From contig JAZQNE010000031.1 of assembly GCA_045627185.1 (NCBI GenBank), positions 1 through 6,614 on the forward strand: a stretch of DNA of 6,614 nt, in the 5' to 3' direction. The position numbers and the translations under genes were made by a program. This DNA comes from SZUA-448 sp045627185 (GTDB taxonomy: Bacteria; Bacillota; Clostridia; Lachnospirales; Lachnospiraceae). Below are positions 1 to 6,090 of the stretch, one piece after another; within the stretch, counting starts at the first letter, position 1, and each line of letters begins with the position of its first letter. Under the pieces are notes generated by a model, which searched no databases, was not told the origin of the DNA, and saw only the letters and a list, made by a program, of their open reading frames with translations.

Positions 1-824
1 AGATTATAAATGAAGTGTACTTCCGTCTTTCATATGATTATGAAACTCTTCGTGCTTCGGCAGCAGTTCGTCTTGATAAAAAAATCGAGGATTTCAAATC
101 CGGAAAATATAACTTCCGTTTTGCCGAATTCGGCTGCAGAAGAAGACTTTCGAGAGAGTGGGAGGATGTTGTCGTAAAAAGACTTGTAAATGAAACAGAA
201 AACTGTGTCGGCACATCCAATGTATATCTGGCTATGAAGTATGATATCACCCCCATAGGCACATATGCACATGAATTTGTGCAGATGTATCAGGGCATAG
301 ATTCCATCCCGCTTGCATATACGAACCATTATGCAATGGAGGACTGGTATAACGAATATAAAGGCGATAACGGTACGGCCCTTACGGATACCATCACAAC
401 AGACCTGTTCCTGCTTGATTTTGACCGCGCACGTGTGAACAATTACACCGGTGTCCGTCACGACAGCGGAGACCCGTATGAGTGGGGCGAAAAAATTATC
501 GCACATTATAAAAAATACGGCGTTGACCCGAAAACAAAGCTGCTTCTTTTCAGTGACAGCCTTAACTTTGACAAGGCTGAAGAGCTTTACGGGTATTTCA
601 GGGACAAAGCAAAAGTATCCTTCGGAATCGGTACCTTCTGCACAAATGATACCTTCGAGCACGCTCTTAACATTGTAATAAAACTTCAGTACGTAAACGG
701 ACGTCCTGTTGCGAAGCTTTCCGACGTTGACGGAAAGACGATGTGCAAGGACGACGAGTTCTGCGAGTATCTGCGCCGTTCGGTTGAATTCAGACTTGAG
801 CGCGAAAAGCAGAAAAACAGATAA
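1..824 (+). CDS. pncB: Nicotinate phosphoribosyltransferase (5'-truncated by window edge)
   Basis: The enzyme joins nicotinate to PRPP, driven by ATP, to give nicotinate mononucleotide in the cytoplasmic NAD salvage (Preiss-Handler) pathway. The frame is open to the left edge: the first full codons at 3-14 read I-I-N-E and run into VYFRLSY, so the GTG at 15 is an internal valine, not a start. Family landmarks seen are GTYAHEF, whose His codon at 270-272 aligns with the phosphorylated active-site His of the enterobacterial enzyme; TALTDTITTD; the loop RHDSGDPYEWGEK from 456; LLLFSDSLNF; FGIGT; and NIVIKLQYVNGRPVAKLSD. The order and spacing match the roughly 400-residue E. coli-type PncB, so about the first third lies outside the window. 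It ends at TAA 822-824. No clear terminator follows, so read-through into the MATE gene 71 bp downstream is possible. Function is very likely; the family match is from memory of the E. coli sequence. Confidence 0.96.
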   Translation, partial: IINEVYFRLSYDYETLRASAAVRLDKKIEDFKSGKYNFRFAEFGCRRRLSREWEDVVVKRLVNETENCVGTSNVYLAMKYDITPIGTYAHEFVQMYQGIDSIPLAYTNHYAMEDWYNEYKGDNGTALTDTITTDLFLLDFDRARVNNYTGVRHDSGDPYEWGEKIIAHYKKYGVDPKTKLLLFSDSLNFDKAEELYGYFRDKAKVSFGIGTFCTNDTFEHALNIVIKLQYVNGRPVAKLSDVDGKTMCKDDEFCEYLRRSVEFRLEREKQKNR

Positions 825-895
825 AAAGTGTAGTGAAATCTTCAGACGGAAATGGATACTTCCGGTAATTCAATTGCCGGTGTAGTTCATGACAG

Positions 896-2293
896 ATGTC
901 AGAAACGGAAAATGAAATGCAAAGTACAGAAATGACTCAGGAAGAAAAACAATATAAGAGAATGACGGAAACACCGGTATCAAAGCTTGTACTTCAGCTT
1001 GGCCTTCCAACTACCATCAGCATGCTTATCACAAACCTTTATAATCTGGTTGATTCGAAGTTTGTCGGAAACCTCGGAACAAGCCAGTCGGGTTCGATAA
1101 GCATTGTACTGGCGCTGATGGCCATTATTCAGGCCTTCGGATTTATGTTCGGACACGGTGCGGGAAGTAATATCGGACGTCTTTTGGGCGGACATGATAA
1201 AGAGAAAGCAAGAAACTATTCTGCAACAAGTTTTTATCTTGGCTTCGCCACAGGCCTTGTAATTCTTATTTTCGGCCTTTTGTTCCAGGAGGACTTCATG
1301 TACCTTCTTGGCAGTACGGACACGATTTTACCCTATGCAATTGATTACAGCACCTATATTCTTCTGGCTGCACCTTTTATGGTTATCAGCTGTGTCATGA
1401 ACAACATTCTGCGCTATGAAGGCAAAGCGACCTTTGCCATGATAGGCCTTGTATCGGGCGGCCTTTTGAACATCCTCGGCGATTTCCTTCTCATCAGCGT
1501 TTTTGACATGGGCGTTGCGGGTGCCGGCATTTCAACAGCTGTTTCACAGGTTATCAGTGCGATTATTCTTGCGATTCCGTTCATTCGCAGAAAAGTGCAG
1601 AGCAGCCTTAATCCGCGCTTTTTCTCCTTTAACGGAAAACTGATTTTTGCTATCCTTGCAATCGGTTTCCCAAGCCTTGTCAGACAGGGACTTAACAGTA
1701 TTTCCACAACCGTCCTTAACCGGGTATGCAAGCCTTACGGCGATGCGGCAATCGCAGCAATGGGCAACGTTGCCAAGGTAATGGGCGCTTTGTTCTGCGT
1801 AGGCCTGGGTATCGGACAGGGCTTCCAGCCTGTATGCGGCTTCAACTTTGGCGCTAAGAAATATAAGCGTGTAAAAGAGGCTTACTGGTTCACGCTTAAG
1901 TTCGGTCTGCTGCTTCTTGGCGGCATGGCTGTTCTGGGCTTTGCTTTCGCGGAGCCCGTTATCCGCTTTTTCAGAAATGATGACGAGGTTGTAAAAATCG
2001 GCGCTTTGGCCATGCGCTTCCAGAGTGCGTCACTCATAAGCCTAAGCTTTACGGTTATGGGCAATATGCTGTTTCAGAGTGCCGGAAAGAGCGGACGCGC
2101 ATCGTTCCTTGCAACGGCAAGAAGCGGCCTGTTTTTCATCCCGATTCTGTATCTGTTCAGCAAACTTTTTGGTCTTATCGGAATCCAGATGTCACAGGCA
2201 ATTGCGGATGTTCTGGCAGCCTGTGTGACCATGCCGATTGTGCTTGTATTCTTAAGGAGTCTGCCTGATGAAGACAAAATGATTGCAGAGTAA
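896..2293 (+). CDS. MATE family efflux transporter
   Basis: This is an inner-membrane MATE (multidrug and toxin extrusion) protein of 465 residues, the normal family size, with about 12 hydrophobic segments in two lobes (roughly residues 25-230 and 250-450). These transporters export cationic drugs or metabolites in exchange for Na+ or H+; the substrate here cannot be told. The typical family opening begins at residue 23: MTETPVSKLVLQLGLPTTIS, followed by NLYNLVDSKFVGNLG in TM1 and the first loop. Also seen are GHGAGSNIGRLLGG near residues 94-107, NNILRYEGKATFAMIG near 164-179, and GIGQGFQPVCGFNFGAKKYKRVKEA near 307-331, the family's second-lobe signature. Start choice is weak: ATG 896 is only two codons after an in-frame TGA (890-892) and has no good Shine-Dalgarno; M8 (917), M13 (932) and M23 (962) are no better. 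The gene is convergent with mntP. Confidence 0.95.
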   Translation: MSETENEMQSTEMTQEEKQYKRMTETPVSKLVLQLGLPTTISMLITNLYNLVDSKFVGNLGTSQSGSISIVLALMAIIQAFGFMFGHGAGSNIGRLLGGHDKEKARNYSATSFYLGFATGLVILIFGLLFQEDFMYLLGSTDTILPYAIDYSTYILLAAPFMVISCVMNNILRYEGKATFAMIGLVSGGLLNILGDFLLISVFDMGVAGAGISTAVSQVISAIILAIPFIRRKVQSSLNPRFFSFNGKLIFAILAIGFPSLVRQGLNSISTTVLNRVCKPYGDAAIAAMGNVAKVMGALFCVGLGIGQGFQPVCGFNFGAKKYKRVKEAYWFTLKFGLLLLGGMAVLGFAFAEPVIRFFRNDDEVVKIGALAMRFQSASLISLSFTVMGNMLFQSAGKSGRASFLATARSGLFFIPILYLFSKLFGLIGIQMSQAIADVLAACVTMPIVLVFLRSLPDEDKMIAE

Positions 2294-2325
2294 GGAACAA
2301 TCATGAAAATAAAGTGAAAAATCAC

Positions 2326-2360
2326 AAAAAAAGGGCGTTGTTCAGAAGAACACGCCCTTT
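2326..2360 (-). terminator. Intrinsic terminator of mntP, overlapping its last codons
   Basis: On the minus strand the arm at 2360-2348 pairs with 2343-2330: GGGCG/CGCCC core, flanking AAA/TTT, GTTC/GAAC, one bulged base and a 4-nt loop. Seven T follow (plus-strand A run 2326-2332). The upstream arm encodes the last residues of MntP (Lys-Gly-Val-Phe) and the TGA stop (2344-2342) lies at the loop. On the plus strand the same hairpin is followed only by TTT, so it could terminate the convergent MATE transcript weakly. Confidence 0.88.
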
Positions 2361-2926
2361 ACAAATATCTCTATTCCGATTCCGATAAGGATTACACCGC
2401 CAAGAATTCCGGCCTTGCCGGCAAGCTTTGTGCCGAACTTTCTTCCGAGAATCAGGCCTCCTATGCAGATGACAAACGTCACAATGCCGATAATCAGCGC
2501 TTCTGTGAGTGCCTCCGGGAACTTGTAATCCGAAATGGTAAAACCAACCGAGAGAGCATCGATGGAGGTTGCAACACCCTGCAACATCAGAGCCCAGAAG
2601 CCGACGGCGGGCTTTTCTTCATCGGTGCTTTTGTTTTTTATACCTTCAATCAGCATTTTTCCGCCTATGTAGAGGAGAAGAGCGAGCGCAATCCAGGGGA
2701 TGAACCTCTGGAAGGCCTGAAACTTCTCAGCAATTGTATGTACACAGAACCAGCCGATTAAGGGCATTGCAATCTGGAAGCCGCAGAAGGTTCCGGCAAT
2801 ATCGCACATTCTTTTGCGTTTCATTTGCGGCTCGTTCAGGCCGTTTGCAAGCGATACCGAAAAGGCATCCATGGCAAGGGCGATGCCGAACAGGATACTG
2901 TTTAATATAAACATAAATACTTTCAT
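2342..2926 (-). CDS. mntP: Manganese efflux pump MntP
   Basis: MntP (formerly YebN) is a small inner-membrane exporter that removes excess Mn2+ from the cytoplasm. The product is 194 residues, the usual length, with about six membrane helices. It shows the two homologous acidic motifs of the family: AMDAFSVSLANG (residues 18-29, Asp20) and QGVATSIDALSVGF (116-129, Asp123). Between them lies a hydrophobic stretch around residues 75-95 ending in GGKMLIEG, and the C-terminus is a Gly/Ile-rich helix, GGVILIGIGIEIF. The start ATG (2926-2924) is supported by a GGAG Shine-Dalgarno at 2937-2934 with 7-nt spacing and by a strong promoter upstream. The gene is a single-gene unit, convergent with the MATE gene and divergent from the lipoprotein operon. 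The leader carries a dyad near the ribosome binding site, but none of the conserved sequences of the yybP-ykoY Mn2+ riboswitch is apparent, so any metal control would more likely use a protein repressor or activator. Confidence 0.95.
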   Translation of the reverse strand: MKVFMFILNSILFGIALAMDAFSVSLANGLNEPQMKRKRMCDIAGTFCGFQIAMPLIGWFCVHTIAEKFQAFQRFIPWIALALLLYIGGKMLIEGIKNKSTDEEKPAVGFWALMLQGVATSIDALSVGFTISDYKFPEALTEALIIGIVTFVICIGGLILGRKFGTKLAGKAGILGGVILIGIGIEIFVKGVFF

Positions 2927-2940
2927 GGTGATTCTCCGAA

Positions 2941-2965
2941 ATGTGACACTTATATCATGTTACAT
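2941..2965 (-). promoter_or_regulatory. Inverted repeat in the mntP leader, just upstream of the RBS
   Basis: ATGTGACA (2941-2948) and TGTTACAT (2958-2965) are 8-bp inverted arms with one mismatch and a 9-bp A/T-rich spacer. The dyad lies about 40-64 nt downstream of the predicted mntP start site and ends 4 nt before its GGAG. It could be an operator or a leader hairpin that affects translation. No known MntR or Fur box is matched with confidence. Confidence 0.45.
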
Positions 2966-3011
2966 ATTTTGAAACGGCTTTTAGTATATCTGGCCGAGTA
3001 CTTGAAGAAGA

Positions 3012-3040
3012 ATTATATCACAGAGGTTTGGGATTGGCAA
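3012..3040 (-). promoter_or_regulatory. mntP promoter (extended -10, sigma-A type)
   Basis: Read on the minus strand: -35 TTGCCA (3040-3035), a 17-bp spacer, then -10 TATAAT (3017-3012) preceded by TG plus one base (3020-3018), a perfect extended -10. The predicted start is near 3005, giving a leader of about 79 nt before ATG 2926. Confidence 0.82.
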
Positions 3041-3045
3041 TGTCC

Positions 3046-3055
3046 TTTTGCAAAA
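3046..3055. promoter_or_regulatory. TTTTGCAAAA palindrome upstream of mntP -35
   Basis: A perfect 10-bp palindrome starts 6 bp upstream of the mntP -35 hexamer (centre near -45 to -46). The placement would suit a regulator site, but the sequence is short and A/T-rich and no specific factor is recognised. Confidence 0.25.
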
Positions 3056-3057
3056 CT

Positions 3058-3071
3058 GTCAGGTGTCAGGT
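3058..3071. repeat. Tandem GTCAGGT heptamer (two perfect copies)
   Basis: GTCAGGT at 3058-3064 is repeated without a gap at 3065-3071. It lies about 53-66 bp upstream of the predicted mntP start site and on the far side of the lipoprotein operon's likely promoter region. It may be a replication-slippage relic or a direct-repeat activator site. Confidence 0.4.
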
Positions 3072-3102
3072 GGTGAAGGAAAAGTGCTTTTGTTTTCGGG
3101 AA

Positions 3103-3139
3103 TTTATGCCGATATATATCTTGGTTTATAACTTAAGTT
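3103..3139 (+). promoter_or_regulatory. Possible promoter region of the lipoprotein operon
   Basis: The best -10 candidate is TATAAC (3127-3132) with only a poor -35 (TTATGC, 3104-3109, 17-bp spacer). An alternative is TTGTTT (3090-3095) with TATATA (3113-3118), also 17 bp. AACTTAAGTT (3130-3139) is a perfect palindrome overlapping the first -10. A small bulged hairpin, CGGACT/AGTTCCG (3163-3178), lies in the leader before the AGGAGG. No site stands out, so the promoter may depend on an activator. Confidence 0.3.
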
Positions 3140-3207
3140 TGAAAGCTGCTTGTTACTTTGACCGGACTAAAAGTTCCGTGACATGAATATTTCTTCAGGA
3201 GGAATCC

Positions 3208-4413
3208 ATGAAAAAATTAGTTATTATTGGTCTTATTTCTATTTTATGTCTTGCCGGTTGCGAAAAAAAAGGCTCTGTTACAACCGGTGTTACTGCAACA
3301 ACGGCCCCGACAAATACGCCTACGGCTACGCCGTCCGCAATCCCTGTGACCCCGTCAAAAACCGGTGCATTCGGAATAACAGCGGTGACTCCGCGTACAG
3401 TGCTTGAAGCACGTTCATTTGAAATTGACTGTAAAGGGAATATCGGACAGCAATTGAAGGACATTGGTTTTTTGTACAAGGGAGACACGGTTGTTTTTAA
3501 GCCGGAGGAAATTAACGTTTCAGTTAATGATAACGTAATCTGCGCATATGTGGGTGCTGCCTGCAGCGATTGCGAGGAGCTTGTTTCAAAAGGAATTGCA
3601 ACTGTCGAGTATTCTACATATGGTACGCCCACAAGCAGTAAAGGAAATGCGAACTTTGGTTCGAAAATCACGATTACGTCCGATTATGCCGTCCTTCTGT
3701 CTAGTAACGGCGGTGGGGGAAGTTCATCATCCCAATATACAAAAGCCGACGGTCAGAAAGGACAAATTGCTTACTATGCCTGTTCACTGAAGAGCCATAT
3801 GATTGATGAGAGCCGTGAACTTGTCTTCAAGGCCGGTCGCACGTACGGGGGTGACAGCACAGATGAAATCAATATTTCCGATCTGTACTGTTATGATGAA
3901 AACAATATTCCCGAGCGTATGTATGTTGTTGATGATAACATTGAGTTTAAGCTTGGAACTCCGGTTTGTGAAGGAATGCATTTTTCATACTGGAAGGTGG
4001 CTTATCCGTCAGCACAGCGCCTTTACTGTGATAAACATGATGACGGTACTTACTGGATTCATACTGTTTCAAGCGTTAATTATGCAGGTAAAAATGAAAT
4101 TGCGGATGAAGGAAAGCCACTTACTCTTGAAGCTTGTTTCAGAGATGGAAACACGGTAACCTTTAATGCAGAGGGCGGAGCCCTGGACGGTTTCGATAAA
4201 AAAACAGTTGAAATATTTGATTCAAGCTGGTTGAACAAGTTTGATGTAAGTTCTTTTGTGCCGGAGCGTATCGGCTATACTTTTATCGGCTGGTATGCTG
4301 AAAAGGAATGTAGCGGAGAGCCCTTAACAACATTAGTTTCACTCCGAAACCCGGAAACGCATGCTCTTGATACTAGGCTTCAATTGTATGCCGGCTGGAA
4401 AACGATTCAATAA
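3208..4413 (+). CDS. Cysteine-rich lipoprotein with InlB-type (Listeria-Bacteroides) repeat
   Basis: A 401-residue protein predicted to be lipid-anchored on the outer face of the membrane. Residues 1-18 form a lipoprotein signal peptide: MKK, a hydrophobic core, and lipobox LAGC with Cys18 as the modified residue. A Thr/Pro-rich tether follows (about 23-50, TAPTNTPTATP), then an unrecognised domain (about 55-250) holding a Gly/Ser tract (SSNGGGGSSSS, 165-175). Residues 316-397 match the InlB B-repeat fold: VTFNAEGG, then GYTFIGWY, ending LQLYAGW. A degenerate partial copy may precede it (GMHFSYWKV at 256-264, LTLEACF at 305-311). Ten further cysteines, including CSDC at 119-122, are unusual for an exported Firmicute protein. 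ATG 3208 has AGGAGG at 3197-3202, 5-nt spacing. It is first in a two-gene operon. The role is unknown; surface adhesion or cell-wall interaction is only a guess from the repeat family. Confidence 0.88.
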   Translation: MKKLVIIGLISILCLAGCEKKGSVTTGVTATTAPTNTPTATPSAIPVTPSKTGAFGITAVTPRTVLEARSFEIDCKGNIGQQLKDIGFLYKGDTVVFKPEEINVSVNDNVICAYVGAACSDCEELVSKGIATVEYSTYGTPTSSKGNANFGSKITITSDYAVLLSSNGGGGSSSSQYTKADGQKGQIAYYACSLKSHMIDESRELVFKAGRTYGGDSTDEINISDLYCYDENNIPERMYVVDDNIEFKLGTPVCEGMHFSYWKVAYPSAQRLYCDKHDDGTYWIHTVSSVNYAGKNEIADEGKPLTLEACFRDGNTVTFNAEGGALDGFDKKTVEIFDSSWLNKFDVSSFVPERIGYTFIGWYAEKECSGEPLTTLVSLRNPETHALDTRLQLYAGWKTIQ

Positions 4414-4437
4414 ATGATACTTCTTAAAACCTGTATT

Positions 4438-4443
4438 AAGGAG
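4438..4443 (+). promoter_or_regulatory. Ribosome binding site that fixes the second lipoprotein's start at 4451
   Basis: AAGGAG sits 7 nt before ATG 4451. The alternative ATG at 4414, which opens the long downstream frame, abuts the upstream stop codon and has no Shine-Dalgarno. This site therefore decides the start and exposes the frameshift. Confidence 0.85.
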
Positions 4444-4450
4444 CGTTTAA

Positions 4451-5133
4451 ATGAGGAAAAGAACACTGCTTTTAATTTTTGCTTTGTTAATACTGCTGTG
4501 CTCATGTGGCAAAAAGATGTTCCGAGCGGGAAAAAGGATATGAATAATACTTCGGCTCCAACAGGCGAAGTTAATAAACCCACAGACAAAACCGATATAC
4601 CGACCCCGACAGAGGTTCTTTTACCTGAAGGAACAAAAGTAATGTCAGTGGAAGAAGAGAGGTTTTCTGCTCTGATTCCCGATTACAGTACTTTTAAGTA
4701 CGTGCAGGATGATGGTACATACATATATGTTGCCGACGGTGAGGGGATTCCTTATGTGTATTTTAATGTTTTGAGAGATATCCCCATCGGAGCAAATCAG
4801 TTTTTGGAAGAATCCGTTATCACGAGTATTCAGGAAAATTACGGTGAAAGACTTTATGAAATGGGCTCTGTCTATATGGAAGAAGATGAAACGGCAGATG
4901 CTATCAGTGAAATGATTAGTGATTCATGGAAACAGCGTAACAAGAGTACAGAACTCGAACTTGAAAAATACAGTGATGCACTTCTTGGTTATTCACGTGT
5001 AGAGGATACCGATACAGGTGAAATCTATTGGACGGATACAGGTTTTGAGGACAGATATTTGGGCGAACGCTACAAACCGATTACCGATGAGCAGTATTCA
5101 CTTCCAACCGCCGGAATACTGCAGATTAAGTAA
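4451..5133 (+). CDS. Second lipoprotein, frameshifted between signal peptide and body
   Basis: Two frames together make one lipoprotein gene. From ATG 4451 the frame encodes a clear lipoprotein signal: MRKR, a Leu/Ile-rich core, and lipobox LCSC with Cys19, then GKK, and stops at TGA 4541-4543 after 30 codons. The rest (Thr/Pro-rich tether NNTSAPTGE...TDIPTPTEV and a globular acidic domain to TAA 5131) is in the -1 frame, which has no signal peptide of its own. Rejoined, the protein is 227 residues. The shift could be one lost A in AAAAA (4511-4515), which would restore CGKKDVPSGKKD, or a slip at GGGAAAA (4528-4534), a canonical -1 heptamer. The body (IPDYSTFKYVQDDGTYIYV, later YVYFNVLRDIP) matches no family I know. 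It is 37 bp after the first lipoprotein, likely co-transcribed. Uncertain: pseudogene, phase-variable gene, recoded gene, or sequencing error. Confidence 0.75.
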
Positions 5134-5166
5134 TGAAAACCTTATAAATTGATTTGAATAGTTTTG

Positions 5167-5230
5167 ATGCCGTGTTTTGAATGCTTTTCAGCTTGTTGTA
5201 TGAGTAAAATAAGCATTCGGAGCATGGCAT
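5167..5230 (+). terminator. Long hairpin after the lipoprotein operon (possible terminator)
   Basis: The arm 5167-5186 pairs with 5211-5230 over 20 consecutive positions in + strand RNA, four of them G-U, with a 24-nt loop (5187-5210). The inner GAATGCTT/AAGCATTC and outer ATGCC/GGCAT segments are Watson-Crick. It starts 33 nt after the lipoprotein stop. Only TTTT (5230-5233) follows, so its U-tract is weak. On the opposite strand the wobbles become A-C mismatches, which argues for function in + strand RNA. Confidence 0.55.
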
Positions 5231-5237
5231 TTTCGTA

Positions 5238-5266
5238 TGGACTTTATTTAGAAAAAGCCATATAAT
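5238..5266 (+). promoter_or_regulatory. azlCD promoter
   Basis: -35 TGGACT (5238-5243, four of six consensus bases), a 17-bp spacer, and a perfect -10 TATAAT (5261-5266). The predicted start is near 5273, about 47 nt before ATG 5320. It lies directly after the long hairpin, which separates it from the lipoprotein operon. Confidence 0.75.
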
Positions 5267-5319
5267 TAAGATTGTTTTATCGGGAAGAAACAGAACTTTA
5301 CGAAACGGAGAGCATTCCC

Positions 5320-6090
5320 ATGTCGGATATGGCTTTCAAAAGAAAAAAGGAATTCAGACGCGGTCTGCGCGATGGAATCCCCATCGGGCTGGGCTATTTT
5401 GCTGTTGCCTTTTCACTCGGAATATCCGCCGGAAATGCCGAAATCAGCCCGTTTCAGGCAGGTCTGATGTCTCTGCTTATGCATGCTTCCGCGGGAGAAT
5501 TTGCGGCAATAACTGTAATCGGAACGGGCGCGGGACTGCTTGAAATGGCAGTAACCACACTGATTGTCAATATGCGTTACCTGCTTATGTCATGTGCCCT
5601 TAGTCAGAAAATCGACAGAAAACGCAGTCTTTTACACCGCTTTCTGATTTCGCATTTTGTAACCGATGAGCTTTTTGGGATAGCCATGGCACGTGAAGGC
5701 GCTTTTGCTCCCGAATATTACTACGGCGGAGCGCTTGTGGCAAGCTTTGGCTGGGTGAGCGGAACAGTGCTCGGAGCGCTTGTCGGAAACGTACTGCCCG
5801 AAGCAATTTCAGGGTGCCTTACAATTGCTCTTTACGGAATGTTTATTGCAATTGTGCTGCCGCCCGCAAAACGTAGCAGGACACTTCTTGTTGTTATTTT
5901 AAGCTCAATGCTTGCAAGCGCGCTGTTCACCTATCTGCCTGTTGTAAAAAGGCTTTCTTCGGGTAACAGAATCATAATCCTTACGGTTGTGATTGCAGCT
6001 CTGGCGGCACTGATTAAACCTATAGACGATTCGCCTGTCAACCCGCCGGATGAAAGTTCCGAAGGCTGTACAAAGGAGGCGACCGCATGA
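5320..6090 (+). CDS. azlC: AzlC family branched-chain amino-acid exporter, large subunit
   Basis: This is the large membrane subunit of an AzlCD-type exporter. The family is known for export of branched-chain amino acids and toxic analogues such as azaleucine; exact substrates vary. From ATG 5320 it has 256 residues, close to the family's usual size. Landmarks are FRRGLRDGIPIGLGYFAVAFSLG (from about 12), NMRYLLMSCALS (84-95), SHFVTDELFGIAMA (111-124), GNVLPEA (156-162) and MFIAIVLPPAK (174-184), with several hydrophobic helices between. The start is chosen for GGAG at 5307-5310 (9 nt upstream). The in-frame TTG at 5272 falls on the predicted transcription start and would add 16 polar residues with no ribosome site. 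The last 24 residues are a hydrophilic tail. The stop overlaps the azlD start (ATGA, 6087-6090). No AzlB/Lrp regulator gene is in the window. Confidence 0.94.
   Translation: MSDMAFKRKKEFRRGLRDGIPIGLGYFAVAFSLGISAGNAEISPFQAGLMSLLMHASAGEFAAITVIGTGAGLLEMAVTTLIVNMRYLLMSCALSQKIDRKRSLLHRFLISHFVTDELFGIAMAREGAFAPEYYYGGALVASFGWVSGTVLGALVGNVLPEAISGCLTIALYGMFIAIVLPPAKRSRTLLVVILSSMLASALFTYLPVVKRLSSGNRIIILTVVIAALAALIKPIDDSPVNPPDESSEGCTKEATA
6072..6079 (+). promoter_or_regulatory. azlD ribosome binding site inside the azlC 3' end
   Basis: AAAGGAGG, almost a full anti-16S match, is 7 nt before ATG 6087 and lies within the last codons of azlC. With the ATGA overlap this suggests coupled translation of the two subunits. 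Confidence 0.85.

Noticed and set aside
30..662. A 210-codon open frame on the minus strand inside pncB
   Set aside because: It is antisense to a well-conserved enzyme, has no ribosome binding site or recognisable domain, and its openness follows from pncB codon use.
852..935. A 27-codon leader ORF (ATG 852) overlapping the MATE start
   Set aside because: Its ribosome site is poor, its composition is unremarkable and it has no recognisable peptide; it is too short to support.
2314..2325. GTGA/TCAC mini hairpin between the MATE gene and the terminator
   Set aside because: A four-base stem in an A-rich stretch is expected by chance.
2927..3010. yybP-ykoY manganese riboswitch in the mntP leader
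   Set aside because: The leader is short and I cannot find the conserved core sequences of that riboswitch class in it on the minus strand.
3195..3671. A 158-codon minus-strand frame opposite the first lipoprotein
   Set aside because: It is antisense to a gene with a clear RBS, signal peptide and repeat domain, and has no start signal of its own.
4414..4450. ATG 4414 as the start of the second lipoprotein
   Set aside because: It abuts the previous stop, has no Shine-Dalgarno, and gives an N-terminus without a signal peptide. ATG 4451 has AAGGAG and a lipobox.
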